In this document: piece by piece, positions 42,701-54,056 of the stretch
Position numbering within the stretch: the stretch's first letter is position 1
Layout of the letters: the number at the start of each line of letters is the position of its first letter
Assembly (NCBI RefSeq): GCF_036370855.1
Contig: NC_088103.1
Location: 5,581,404 to 5,645,403, forward strand
Source of the DNA: Dromaius novaehollandiae
Taxonomy: Eukaryota > Chordata > Aves > Casuariiformes > Dromaiidae
DNA length: 64,000 nucleotides
Direction: 5' to 3'
Program-made: the position numbers and the translations under genes
The notes under the pieces: model-generated
Seen by the model: the letters and a program-made list of their open reading frames with translations, nothing else
What the model was told of the DNA's origin: nothing
Databases searched by the model: none

Positions 42701-44670
42701 CAGACCTCCCTGGATGGTCTCAATCCCCTGAGGGGCTCAGTGCCCAGCAGCCTGCCTGCTGCTCCGCTCATGTCCCTGGGGCCTGCAGCACGGAACGGAA
42801 GGGAATCCCAGGGCCTCTTCCTCCATTGCTGCCCAGCTGGGCCACGTCCTCCACACAAGGCCTTTTGCCTTGCCTTCTCAGTCACTCCGGCCCCGGTTGC
42901 ACGGCCCACCACGGTGGTCTCTCCTCCCTTAGGCTTCGGGACAGGAGGTGCTCAGCAGCAGTGTCCTCTTCAGGCTGGTTGTGTCTCCCCTGCAGGGACA
43001 AGCTCTGCGGTCTGGCTTCAGCAACTTCAGGTGCCCGCAGTGCAAAGACGGGGACAGTTTCCCAGCAGAGATGTTGCGCTTGGGTATCCGAATCCCCATC
43101 AGGTAGGTCCCTTGTTCCCTTCCGCCAGGCCTAGGAGAGAGAAGAATGCCCAGGGAGCTGCGCCAGGCCAGCCCACAGTGCTGCAGGCAGGCTGTGTTCC
43201 CAGCAAGAGCAGCTGCCTGGAGGAGAGGAGCAAAGCGGCCTGCCTGCAAGAATGCCCCAGGCCCAGGCCCAGCCCCAAGAGTCACACTTGCTGAGCAAGA
43301 AGGCAGCTCTTGCTTATTGGGGTATTGCCAGCTCTGCAGGCATTTGCTCTCCCCTGAACTTTCCCTGCTACTCCTTTTTTTTCTTCTTCTTTTTTTTTCC
43401 AACTGGGGTCAGCTTCTGGCCCTCAAAGCTCTTCTGGGGCAAGCTGCTCAGGCAGTTGAGAGCAGAGGTCAGAGGTGTGATTGCCATTTGGCAGCGGGAG
43501 AACCTCAGGCCTGGGGTGGGCACAGAATGAAGACGAGTGTGTTAGCCTGGTCCCTGCTTCACTGAGGTGATGGAAAGAAGGAGGTTCAGAAGACCAGGAA
43601 CATGCTGGCTCTGCCCAGGGGTGCCAGGGGTGGCCAGGCTCATGTCCTTGCCTTCCTTCGGCTGCAGAAGGCTGGCTCGTGAGGAGGAGGAGGAGGAGGA
43701 GAACTTTGCAGACCTCTTCGAAACGTACAGCCGCTGCGATGCCAGCCAGTGCCTCTACAGGGGAGGCAGGGAGCAGTCAGAAGAGGAGGGGTAAGCCTCT
43801 GCAGCAGCAGTTTCCCAGCCTCCTCCAAGGAGTGTGGCCAGATGTGTGAAGGGCTTGCAAGAAGGTGGAGGGACGCCCTCCCTGGGGTGGGGTGAGGGAG
43901 AGGAATGCACCTCTCCCACGGGGATGCTGTTCTTGCAGAGGAGGCATGCCCCTCTTAGCACTGAGCAAGGGCTCCTCCAAGGAGTGGAGGGTGCTGCTGG
44001 GCTCTGCCCAGGCTCTTTGGTCTCAGCAAGAATACGAGCAGCCAGGACACTTGAGAGCCAGGTGGGGCCAGGCCAGGAAGCTCTGTGGGCACCGTCCCGC
44101 TCCGTCCCCTTGGTCTTTGGTTGGGGGGGGGGAGCTTCCTGGCATCACTCCCTGCTGGGACCTCCCTGCTCAGCAGCCTCTTTGCTTCCCCAGCCCATGG
44201 CAGCTGCTGCTGTGCTCCTCGTGTGCTGCCAGTGGGGCCCACCGCCAGTGCTCCTCCGTGCGGGATGCCACGGGGCTGTGGGAGTGTGACGGCTGTGCTG
44301 GCCAGAGCACTGGTAAGGGGCTGAGGACCTGGGTGCCAGGGCTAGAGGCAGGTGCCAGGCAGGCCCTGGCAGGGGGTGGTCAGGGTGGGCGTGGCGGAGC
44401 TTCTCCAATCCCGTTGCAGAGTTGGGGGCACTGCTCTGACCTCACCAGCCCAAGAGGCATGGGGTGGATCTGCTGACCTTTCTGCCTCCCCTTACAGCAT
44501 CCTGCGGGCTGTTGGCACCAGGCTGCCCCAGCACCAGCCAGGCAGCGCTGGCATCCTCCCAGGGCTCCCCGGATGCTGGGAGCAGCAGCTCGGTGCAGTC
44601 TCGGAGAGACAGGAGGGCAGGCCGCTCCAGGCTCCTGCACCGGCCCCCACATCCCTACAGCCGGCCCTGA
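39781..44670 (+). CDS. PHF7-like: PHF7-like zinc-finger protein, copy 2 (nine exons)
   Basis: Exons: 39781-39814, 40548-40639, 41233-41334, 41579-41703, 42265-42427, 42996-43102, 43668-43790, 44194-44312, 44498-44670. Every boundary is GT-AG, and the nine pieces join into one 345-codon frame ending TGA. All zinc ligands listed for copy 1 are kept, including CIICMEP (140-146), FHRGC and CPQC. The protein starts MKRKARQSRED, a basic N-terminus, and ends with an arginine-rich tail (SRRDRRAGRSR...PYSRP). Exon 9 has SCGLLAP, shared with copy 3 but not copy 1. The fourth intron holds a 422-bp stretch missing from copy 1. No polyadenylation signal stands out near the stop. Confidence 0.94.
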
Positions 44671-44848
44671 AGACCGCTGCTGAGGGCACTGATGCCCAGC
44701 CGCTGGCAGAGGCAGTCAAGAGGAACACCCCGGGGCTAGCTGTGCAGGAGCTGCCTGCGTGCTACAGCCCCACTGCAGTGCCTGCCCTGAGAGGGCCGCT
44801 GTCTTCCCAGCAGCAGGGAACCACACTGTGCCAGCAAGGGGAGGCTTG

Positions 44849-45297
44849 GAGAAACTGGTGAGGCACTTCTCCCTGTTTGCAATAGTGCAACTGACTGCTC
44901 TGTCGCAATGGCTGCAGCCCTGAAGGACGCCAAAGACGAGAAGACCCTTGTGCTCGGAGCTGTGCAAAGGAGTAACTCTCTCAGGCTCCGCCTAGGAGAG
45001 TTGCCCAGCTGGAGTCTAGGCAGTGAGCAGCAGGCTGCCTAGGGGAGACAGTGTGCAATCTAGGGAGAAAGGCAGCTCTGTGTCTGAGCTGCTTCTGCTG
45101 CTTTCACCCTGGAGGTCCTTGTGATGCCCAGAGCACAACGACAAGCACAGGCGGGTTTTCCAGAGAAGTCTGCGATTGCCTTTGTGACCTTAGGAGACAG
45201 CGGCTCTGCCTGGGATAAGTTCCTCCGGCTGCTGACTCACTCACTGGGACTGTGAGACTCTGATTGCAGCCTTTTCCTTTGCTGGGGCACTTTTTCA
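44849..45297. repeat. Repeat R2b, arm A'
   Basis: This is the mirror of arm A R2b and lies 180 bp beyond the PHF7-like copy 2 stop. It keeps the R2b variants (TTTGCAATAGTGC; CCTCCGGCTGC), unlike the A'' copy. Confidence 0.75.
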
Positions 45298-46326
45298 CTG
45301 CCTCTGCAGAGCCAAGCAGTTTGACACAGATTTCAGATGCTCTGCCTTAGAAGCCGAATAATGCCTCCCTCACCAGTGCTGTGCTTTCCGAGGAAAGGAG
45401 GAGTCCCCTCGTGTACTCAGGTGCTGTCCCATGGGCAGGTGCTTTGCCTGAGGTGAGAAGGCACAAAGTGTCTCTCTGTGCATGGGCTCTCTTTCCAGGA
45501 CACGGAAGACCAGTCGACACCCATGTGCACATGCTGCAGTGCGCAGAGTGTGTTGCATTTTTGTCGTCAGCTGATGACGGTGTCATAGACAGCCAGGGAG
45601 CTGTGCATGCTTCAGTAATATTTGGTATGCGGCTTAAAAAGGGAGAAGGGAAGGAGGCCTCAGAGACGTGCTACTGTATGTTGCGAGGAGGCGAGCAGGG
45701 CCTGCTTTTTTTGCCCTACCTCTCCCAACTCTGTCAGGTGGTTTAGCCTACAACTCCTGCCTCCCTTCCTGCCACCACGGCCACATGGCTGCTCTTTCAA
45801 ACAGCCTCCCCACAAAGGTACTTTTTGGTTAATAGTTACAGCAACAAAAGGGAAAGGGCACTGTTGCTGATAGATATGCTTTCGGTGCCAGCTCGTGAAC
45901 TACCTCCTACTAGAAACAGACGCCTAAAAGGCAGCATTCCAACAACTGTCTTCCTGCCACAGTCAGTGACATCAAGAGCTGCAAGCTATGACCACAGAAT
46001 AGTCTACGCACGTGCTGCTGAGCGCTATAAATTACCAGACATTTCTGCTTTGGAAGCTCCTGTTCTGACAAAAGGCCATGTCCAAGTAGTCACTCTGACT
46101 CCCTGGGGTTACAAACCAGACTTCTTCTTTTTCCAGCTGAGTTCCAACTTTCTCCCACAAGAAAAGAGGCAGCAAAATCATACACCTGAGCATATACTTA
46201 TGGTATGCGTGTTAGATGCAGACTGAATTGCACTAATCCTTCCAAAGTGCTCAGTGCCAATATCGACTTGGAAATTGCTCTGATCTTCCTCAGGGTCTTC
46301 ATGCTCTAGTGTGTCTATCCCAATTC
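45298..46326. other. Sequence between R2b and R1b, arm A'; no gene assigned
   Basis: This is the mirror of 19834-20863, with an unassigned plus-strand frame at 45825-46226. Confidence 0.4.
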
Positions 46327-46566
46327 TTCCACAGCAGGACTTCAACACGCTTCCACAAAAAACCCTACTCAGAGTGCCACCATATAGTGTCAGCAAGTAT
46401 CCAGGCAAACTTAAAGGGCATTGAGCCAGCTGTACTAAAAGGCACCAGGAGCTTGGTAGCAGAGCAAGCCTCTCAGACCAACGCCCATGAAGACTGCATG
46501 CTGCTGCTACACTCCCACCCCCATGCAATGGGCTGCTTGTATTTTGCCTTCCGGCTAGCATCCGGC
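46327..46566. repeat. Repeat R1b, arm A'
   Basis: Mirror of 19595-19833. Confidence 0.72.
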
Positions 46567-47074
46567 TACCTGGGAGGCCACGCGGATTCACTTCGATATT
46601 GGAAATGTTCCGCACGAGAAAGAAGGTGCAGCATCACTTCCTTACCCCAAATACTGTAGCTCAGCGTGTGACTGCACGGCATTTTCAAGAGTGATTATGC
46701 CTATAAGCTACAAGAGTTTGAACAGAAACTCAGGATCTGGCCTCTGCAGCTACTTACAACTGCAGCACAGCCTTCATGCCCTAAGATCACTCTCTTTAAG
46801 GACTACGGACACGGACAGCCCCTGATTTTGCTCCTGGTGCTCCTAGTGCCCCCCAGCGCCCTCCACTTGTCCTGCTGCGTGCCACGCAGGAGTCTGTATT
46901 CCGGGGCTGGGGTTGTCCTAATGCCCTTCCTGTGTGCTGCAGTGTGCCACATGGCCCTCTGCTCGCCTGGCTTCCCCTGACGGGCTGGGCTTCGTCCTCT
47001 GCTTGCGCCCCAGAGCTCGTCATTGGGTCTCTTGCCAGACGGGGAGCCCTGGGGAGGGTCTGAGACCTGCCGGA

Positions 47075-47520
47075 GCAGGGAGCACCAGGGCCGGTCCCAA
47101 AGAGGGCCTGCAGCGGGGCAGCCCTGCGCAGGGCCGGGGCCGCACCCCGGGGCCGCCGACAAGGACGAGGCGGCAGCGCGGCCGGGGAACGTCGCAGCGC
47201 GCCCTGCCCCGCGGCATGCCGGGACATGTAGTCCGCTCGGTCCGGCTGCCGGGCGGCCATGTTGTGCCCCGCGGCACGCCGGGAGGTGTAGTTCCGGGTA
47301 CGGGTGCCGCTCAGCGCCGCTGCGGCGGCCCAGCGCGTGTGTCCCGCGGCGGACAGGGGCTGCTCAGAGGCGGGAGAGCCCGCAGGTTGGCGCGGGCGGC
47401 GGGGCTTCCCGTCTCTTGGGGGAGCAGGCGGGGCTGTGCCGAGGGCAGCCCGTGCCCCTGGGCAGTGGGGGGATGGGAGGGTGCGAGGGGCCGTGGGGCC
47501 TGTGGGTAGCTGTGGGGCCT
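47075..47520. promoter_or_regulatory. CpG-rich promoter-like block, arm A'
   Basis: This is the mirror copy, with the two ZNF143-type motifs at 47213-47233 and 47273-47293 in reverse orientation and the 60-bp spacing kept. Bases between the motifs and the solo LTR are essentially unchanged. Confidence 0.7.
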
Positions 47521-47528
47521 GGCAGTGG

Positions 47529-48187
47529 TGTTACAAGACAGCCCTGGGAAGCTCAGAAAGAATGTTTGAACTAGGTAGATTAGGATAACGTCTAACATTA
47601 AGTATAAAACTTGCTTAGCATGAGTAGCTACATTTGCTGAAGCCTTAGGCCGCACTCCTAGTTCAGTAAGAAAGGGCCCCAGAGCTGGTGCAGGCTGGAA
47701 AGATAAGGGAGTTACAAGCAGTCTGCATTCCTGCGCTTCACACTCCGAAAGGGAGGATGTCAAGGCTTTGAAATAAGGCCTGCTTGGGCGCCAGGACCTT
47801 GGGAAGCAAAACCTCCTCTCACTGCTGAAACAAAGTTAATTAAGGGGTCTGGACTATCTCCCCCTTGTCAGGACTTTGGGAGATAACACCTACTGTCCCT
47901 GCTGGGGCAGTGTTAATTGATCTCCCCTCATCAGGACCTTGAGAGACAGGGGTGGGACCCAGGGAATGAAGAAATCACTAACCAATCAGTGTAAAAGGGA
48001 AAGTCGCAAATCTGGCAGTTTGTGTGTATAAATGCTACTTGAAAAGTTGGGGGGTGTGCTCGATTTGTGGGAAACCACCGAGCACCCAGGCTTGCGCAAC
48101 TCTGAAATAAATAAGCAAATGTCTCTCCTGAGTGTGTAATTATTGGCTTATTGCACACCAGGCAACGAATCGGCTTTTCGGACAACA
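47529..48187 (+). repeat. Solo LTR, arm A' (659 bp)
   Basis: This is the inverted counterpart, flanked by GTGG (47525-47528) and GTGG (48188-48191), the complement of the arm A target duplication. The length is identical. Confidence 0.95.
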
Positions 48188-48633
48188 GTGGGGCCAGGGT
48201 GGCAGTGGCTGTGAGGAGCGGCAGAGCCGGGACAGGGTGGCGCCGAGATGGCCCGGTATGATGGCAGCACCAGGGAAGAGCCCCGGGGCAATGGGAGGGT
48301 GAGGTGGCTGTGCAGGGCCGAGACCCCAGGACAGCCCCGCACACCCCACCGCAGCCCCGGAGACACCGCGTAACCTCCTGCCTGTCGAGGTCACCGCATT
48401 TGGGCACCTCTTAGAGCGTGCAAAGAGCCTGCAGGAGCCGCAGGCACAAGTACAGAAGGTCCCCAGTCTCCTCTGAGCACCTGCCGAGACTGCCTTTCTT
48501 TTCATTTTCCTTTCTGTGACGGGATTTTGCTGCTTCTGTGTTCCTTTGTGGGACCGTGTTCAGAGTGGCCCTTTTCAGCCCTCTCTGGTCTGCCTCAGCT
48601 GACAGCCAGGTCAAAACTGGGGAGTGCGTCTGA

Positions 48634-48775
48634 GAGCAACCGTTTTGTATTGTCTGCAGGCTTGCTGAAGGTGCCCTCGGTCCCATCATCCAGGTCGTTA
48701 ATGAAGATATTAAAGATTAGTGGAGCCAGTACAGTAAAAGAGAAAAACCCTGCCAGCATCCCATCAGGACCCATA
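48634..48775 (-). mobile_element. CR1 reverse transcriptase fragment, arm A'
   Basis: Mirror of 17385-17521; it reads FINDLDDGTEG where arm A reads FINNLDDGTEG. Confidence 0.75.
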
Positions 48776-48914
48776 GACTGCTGTGTGCCCAGCTGGTTTT
48801 CTCCATGTTCTCCAAGCTGATCCTTCTCTACTGAGGGGAGATCTTTCCTCTCCTGGAGGAAATCTGCTCCTGGCGGTCCAGGAGCCAACCCTCTCCTGAG
48901 GGAAAATTTCACCT

Positions 48915-49372
48915 TAGAAACTGGTGAGGCACTTCTCCCTCTTTGCACTAGTGCAACTGACTGCTCTGTCGCAATGGCTGCAGCCCTGAAGGACGCCAAA
49001 GACGAGAAGACCCTTGTGCTCGGAGCTATGCAAAGGAGTAACTCTCTCAGGCTCCGCCTAGGAGAGTTGCCCAGCTGGAGTCTAGGCAGTGAGCAGCAGG
49101 CTGCCTAGGGGAGACAGTGTGCAATCTAGGGAGAAAGGCAGCTCTGTGTCTGAGCTGCTTCTGCTGCTTTCACCCTGGAGGTCCTTGTGATGCCCAGAGC
49201 ACAACAACAAGCACAGGCGGGTTTTCCAGAGAAGTCTGCGATTGCCTTTGTGACCTTAGGAGACAGCGGCTCTGGCTGGGATAAGTTCCTCCGGCTGCTG
49301 ACTCACTCGCTGGGACTGTGAGACTCTGATTGCAGCCTTTTCCTTTGCTGGGGCACTTTTTCCCTTCCTCCT
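48915..49372. repeat. Repeat R2a, arm A'
   Basis: Mirror of R2a, with the TTTGCACTAGTGC variant typical of R2a. Confidence 0.78.
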
Positions 49373-49418
49373 ACCAGGAACAGACTCCTAAAAGGCAGCA
49401 TTACAATAAATACCGATC

Positions 49419-49660
49419 CTTCCACAGCAGGACTTCAACACACTTCCACAAGCAACCCTACTCAGAGCACCACCAAATTGTCAGCAAGTATCCAGGCAAA
49501 CTTAAAGGGGATTGAGCCAGCTGTGCTAAAAGGCACCAGGAGTTTGGTAGCAGAGCAAGCCCCTCAGACCAACGCCCAGAAAGACTGCATGCTGCTGCTA
49601 CACCCACACCCCCATGCAATGCGATGCTTGCATTTTGCCTTCTGGGTAGCATCCTGCCAG
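49419..49660. repeat. Repeat R1a, arm A'
   Basis: Mirror of 16505-16740. Confidence 0.72.
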
Positions 49661-50523
49661 CTCCCTAGAGATGTGAATTCAAACATTCAGAGGCATCCTC
49701 TCCAAAACGGAGAGGTGCTGTTCCTGAGGGAGCCGTGTCCTGCCAAAGCCCACCCTGGCCCTGCCTGCACCAGCCCATCTACCCACCCTCCCCTCTCCAC
49801 AGCAGCAGGCTCTGGGCCCAGGGTCCCTGCCCCAGGGCAGAGACACAAAGCTCCCCAGCACTGGCCATGAAGCGTGCGCTTTTTTCCTGCTCCCTGCAGG
49901 GTCCGAGCAGCAGCAGAGGGCTCACACAGAGGTGCCAGCGCCTCTGCCGTGGTGCTGCCCCGGGTGGGGATGCTCAGGCCTGTGCAGAGGCCTGGGATAT
50001 GCCTCTCCTGGGCCAGCTGTGTGTGGAGGAGGGACTGCTCGTGCTGCCTGCCCCACGGAAAAGGCGCTGCAGTATGGACACCCGGTGCTGGGGGGCCGCA
50101 GCACCATCGCTCCACACACCAGGAGAGGCTCAGGAGGCACCCGCTCTGCCAGGACCTTGCATGGGAGCAGAGGAAAGGGGCAAGAGAGCCCTCCAAGGGC
50201 TGGCATTGGGGCTAGGGGGTTGTTAACAGCTGACCAGCCCAGGGTTTCACCTTGGAAGAGCCACAGCCATTCCCAGCTGCGCCCTGCGCTGCTGAGTGGG
50301 AGTGAACTCCTCCTGAGACTGCAGGTCTGACGTGCAGCCTGGCAGCAAGTACCTTCTTCGGAACAAAAATGTGAACGGGAAATGTTAACCCAGTCAGCCC
50401 TGCAAGGTATTCATTGCTGCTCTAGGGTTTTCTTCTCTCTCTCTCTGTAGACCTGCTCAGAAAGCCCCTGCTCTGCCAATTAGGGCTGGGCTCCGGAGCT
50501 GGGCATCTTTTTCTTCTCAGCAA
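49661..50523. other. Unassigned GC-rich region, arm A'
   Basis: Mirror of 15636-16504. The exon-like stretch begins after TTTTTCCTGCTCCCTGCAG (acceptor ending at 49900). A one-base indel relative to arm A changes its frame near 49963-49970. Confidence 0.3.
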
Positions 50524-50596
50524 GCCTGGATAGCTCAGTTGGGAGAGCATCAGACTTTTAATCTGAGGGTCCAGGCTTCAAGCCCCTGTTCAGGCG
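50524..50596 (+). tRNA. tRNA-Lys(UUU)-like gene in arm A', possible pseudogene
   Basis: This is identical in form to the arm A copy, with the same T-arm and B-box changes, so the changes predate the arm duplication. Confidence 0.8.
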
Positions 50597-50749
50597 ACAG
50601 CCTTCCTATTTACTCAGTGAGCTTTCCCCTTTGCACAACAAGTGGCACTGCCAAAACGGAGGAACCCCAGGGGCGTCCTTAGAGCCATAAATAAACTCTT
50701 GGCATCCAACTCCTGTCTCCCACAAAAGACACAAGCTCTCTCTATCCTT

Positions 50750-51010
50750 CCTCAAGGATGAAACCAGCAGAGGCAGCTCAGACACACAGCTACATTTCTT
50801 CCCACATTGCACTCTGCCTCCCCTAGGCAGCCTGCTGCTCACTGCCTAGACTCCAGCTGGGCAACTCTCCTAGGCGCAGCCTCAGGGAGTTGCTCTTTTG
50901 CACACCTCCAAGCACTCCTAGACTTTGGTGTCCTTCAGGGCTGCAGCCACTGCGACAGAGCAGTCACTTGCACTGTTGCCAACAGGGACAAGTGCCTCAC
51001 CGGTTTCTAA
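50750..51010 (+). repeat. Repeat R2c in arm A'
   Basis: This is the mirror copy of R2c, with the same divergence from R2a and R2b. Confidence 0.7.
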
Positions 51011-51559
51011 GACAAAATCCTCCCGCAGGAGACGATTGGGTGTGATTTACCCACAGGAAGGCCTGGAGAAGATGAGGAAGGAGCAGCAAAAATACATCTT
51101 GCAGGACAAGAGCCTAACAGAAGCAGTAAGTCACAAACTACTGACGTGGGGCTTCTCTCCCCATGTGCAGGCAGGGTGAGCGCCCTCCCCGGGGGATGCA
51201 TCCCAGCCCTCCCGTGCACCAGAGGCCATGCAGAGGGTGTGGGGAGGATGCCCAGGCAGCAAGAGCCAGAGCCAGAGCCAGAGCCAGGCAGGATGCTGCC
51301 CTGGTACCCAGTCGCCAAAACTGGCCTCCTGCTCCACCACCTCTCTCCATGTAGCTCCATGGACACTGGGCCGTGGAAGGGGCACAGCCTTTCCCTCCAG
51401 GCTGGGACAGAGCTGGCGACTGGGGATTAAAGGGCAGACTAACATGGGTGACACTGCTGTGGGTGTTTGCTGCAGGCCACCTGAGCAGGGAGGAGAAGGA
51501 AATGAGGCCTTCTACAGACAGCTGGAAGCAGCCTCACAGTCACACGCCTTGCTCCTCAG

Positions 51560-53498
51560 CGGGTTTTGAACCACCCCAATACCTGCTCAAGGCACGACAC
51601 AGCAAGGCACCAGCAATCCCATGCTGGGATGGGGCTAGAAAGGCCAAGGCCCATCTGGACTTTAAACTGGCAAGAGGTGTCAAGGACAACAAGAAGGGCT
51701 TCTCTGAACACCTCCGTAACAAAAAGAAGGCGCGGGCAAATGTGGACCCGCTGCTGAATGGGGCAGGGGCCCTGCTGACAAAGCATACCAAAAGGTCTGA
51801 ATGCCTTCTTTGCCTCAGCCTTTACTGGCACGACTGGCCCTCAGGAATCCCAGGCCCTGGAGACCAGGGGAAAAGTCTGCAGAAAGGAAGACTTTCCCTT
51901 GGTGGAGGACGATTGGGTTAAGGATCCCTTAAGCAAACTGGACACCCACAAGTCCACGGGCCCTGATGGGATACACACCCACGAGTGCTGAGGGAGCTGG
52001 CCGATGTCTTTGCAAGGCTGCTCTCAATCATCTTTGAAAGGTCATGGCGATCAGGAGAGGTGCCTGAGGACTGGAAGAAAGCAAACGTCACTCCAGTCTT
52101 CAAAAAGGGCAGCAAAAAGGACTCAGGGAACTACAGGCCAGTCAGCCTCACCTCGATGCCCGGAAAGGTGATGGAGCAGCTCATCTCGGACACCATTTCC
52201 AAGCCTGTGAAGGATAAGCAGGTGATCAGCAGTCGTCAGCACGGATTCACAAAGGGGAAATCACACTTAACCAACCTGATAGCCTTCCAAGACGGAAGGA
52301 CTGCCTGGGCAGATGAGGAGAGACCAGGGGATGTTGTCTACCTTGACTTCACTAAGGCTTTTGACACTGTCTCCCACAACATCCTCACAGGCAGGTTGAG
52401 GAAGTATGGGCTAGATGAGCAGACAGCGAGGTGGACTGAGAACTGGCTGAATGGCAGAGCTCAGAGGGTTGTGATGAGTGGCACAAAGTCTAGCTGGAGG
52501 CCTGTAGCTAGCGGTGTACCCCAGGGCTCAACACTGGGTCCAGTCCTCTTCAACTTCTTCCTCACTGACCTGGATGAAGGGACAGCGTGCACCCTCAGCC
52601 AGTGTGCTGATACGAAGCTGGGAGAAGTGGCTGACACACCAGAGGGCTGTGCTGCCATTCAGAGGGCCCTCAACAGGCTGGAGACATGGGCCAAGAGGAA
52701 GCTCATGCAGTTCCAAAAGGGAAGTGCGGAGTCCTGCACCTCGGGGTCAGTTACAACCCCATGCACCAGTAAAGGCTGGCGGCTCACCTGCTGGAAAGCA
52801 GCCCTGCAGAGAAGGACCTGGGAGTCCGGGTGGACAACAAGCTGACCATGAGCCGACAATGTGCCCCTGTGGCCAAGAAGGCCAACAGTATGCAGGGCGG
52901 CATGAGGAAGAGTCTTGCCAGCAGGTCGAGGGAGGTGATCCTTCCCCTCTGCTCAGCCCCTGTGGCCCCTGTGAGGCCACACCCAGAGCACGGTGTCCAG
53001 CTCTGGGCTCCCCAGTACAAGAGAGATGTGGAGCTCCTGCAGCGAGTCCAGCAAAGGGCTGCTAAGACGACTAAGGGACTAGAGCATCTCTCCTACAAGG
53101 AAAGGCTGTGACAGCTGGGACTATCCAGCCTGGAGAAGAGAAGGCTGCGGGGGCATCTTATCAATGCAGATAAATATCTGAAGGGCGGGTGTAAAGAGGG
53201 TGGGGCCAGTCACTCTTCAGCACTGCCCCCTGACAGGACAAGAGGCAAGGGGCACAAACTGAAACACAGCAAGTTCCGTTTGAACATAGCAGGGACAAAC
53301 TTCTTTCCTGTGAGGGCAGCAGAGCACTGGAACAGGTTGCCCAGAGAGGTTGTGCAGTCTCCAGCCTTGGAGATGTTCAAAAGCTGTCCAGATAGGGTCC
53401 CGTGCAACGTGCTCGAGGTCGCTCGGCTTGAGCAGGGGGTTGGACTAGGTGACCTCCAGAGGTCCCTGCCAACCTCAGCCATTCTGTGATTCGGTGAA
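51560..53498 (+). mobile_element. CR1-type LINE in arm A', mirror copy
   Basis: This is the inverted copy of the CR1 in arm A, with its reverse transcriptase frame at 51985-52845. It has the same damaged catalytic box, so the element was dead before arm duplication. The 3' portion is slightly longer than in arm A owing to small indels near 52970 and 53160-53200. Confidence 0.92.
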
Positions 53499-54056
53499 CT
53501 TCAGGTGAACACATATTCTTGCAATGGCATCTTTCCTGGGACAGATCTTCACTTCATTTCCTATTTTGCTTCAACAAACTCGCTTTTTCTATGCAGGGCT
53601 AGTTACCATAGGGAAAAGATTACTCAAATCAGCACCAAGAAATACAGACACCGTCTTCCCTCCCGGGACCCCTATCTGCCATCCTCCTTAACAACTACTG
53701 CCTGGACACAGATCTACAATTACTGACTATACCCAGGATTCATAAGCCAGGCAATCAGCTGTTAGACCACCCAGAGCTCGCGTGCAATTGCCCAGGTTAA
53801 ACACTGGCATTTTGTGGTGACCAAATTTTAACAATCCACTTTGTTTTGCTAAGCAGTCGTCTGCAGCAATGAAAACCAAGTTTTACCACTTGACAGACGT
53901 GCACTTCCAAACCGTCCCAAGGGGTCAGAAAATCAGCTCAGTTCCTGAAGTGCTTTCGCTGTAGATCCCAAACACCAGCACCTCTGAAGTGCAAGTGCAC
54001 CGGCTTTGCTGGCTTGTAAGTTAACGCGTTGCTCATGGGACAGCTAGAGATGGGAC
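53499..54056. other. Host sequence of arm A' ending at the ERV-free insertion site
   Basis: This is homologous to 12186-12751. At 54053-54056 the bases GGAC, the likely 4-bp target, run straight on into host sequence (TAGTAAAGATTCC), whereas arm A has the LTR there. Confidence 0.8.

Larger units (their letters stand above)
38230..54056. repeat. Repeat arm A', inverted copy of arm A
   Basis: This is the reverse complement of 12186-27499 with scattered substitutions and small indels. Feature order is preserved in mirror image: PHF7-like gene, R2b, R1b, CpG block, solo LTR, CR1 fragment, R2a, R1a, tRNA-Lys-like gene, R2c, CR1. Together with arm A it forms an inverted repeat around a 10.7-kb spacer. 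Confidence 0.95.
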
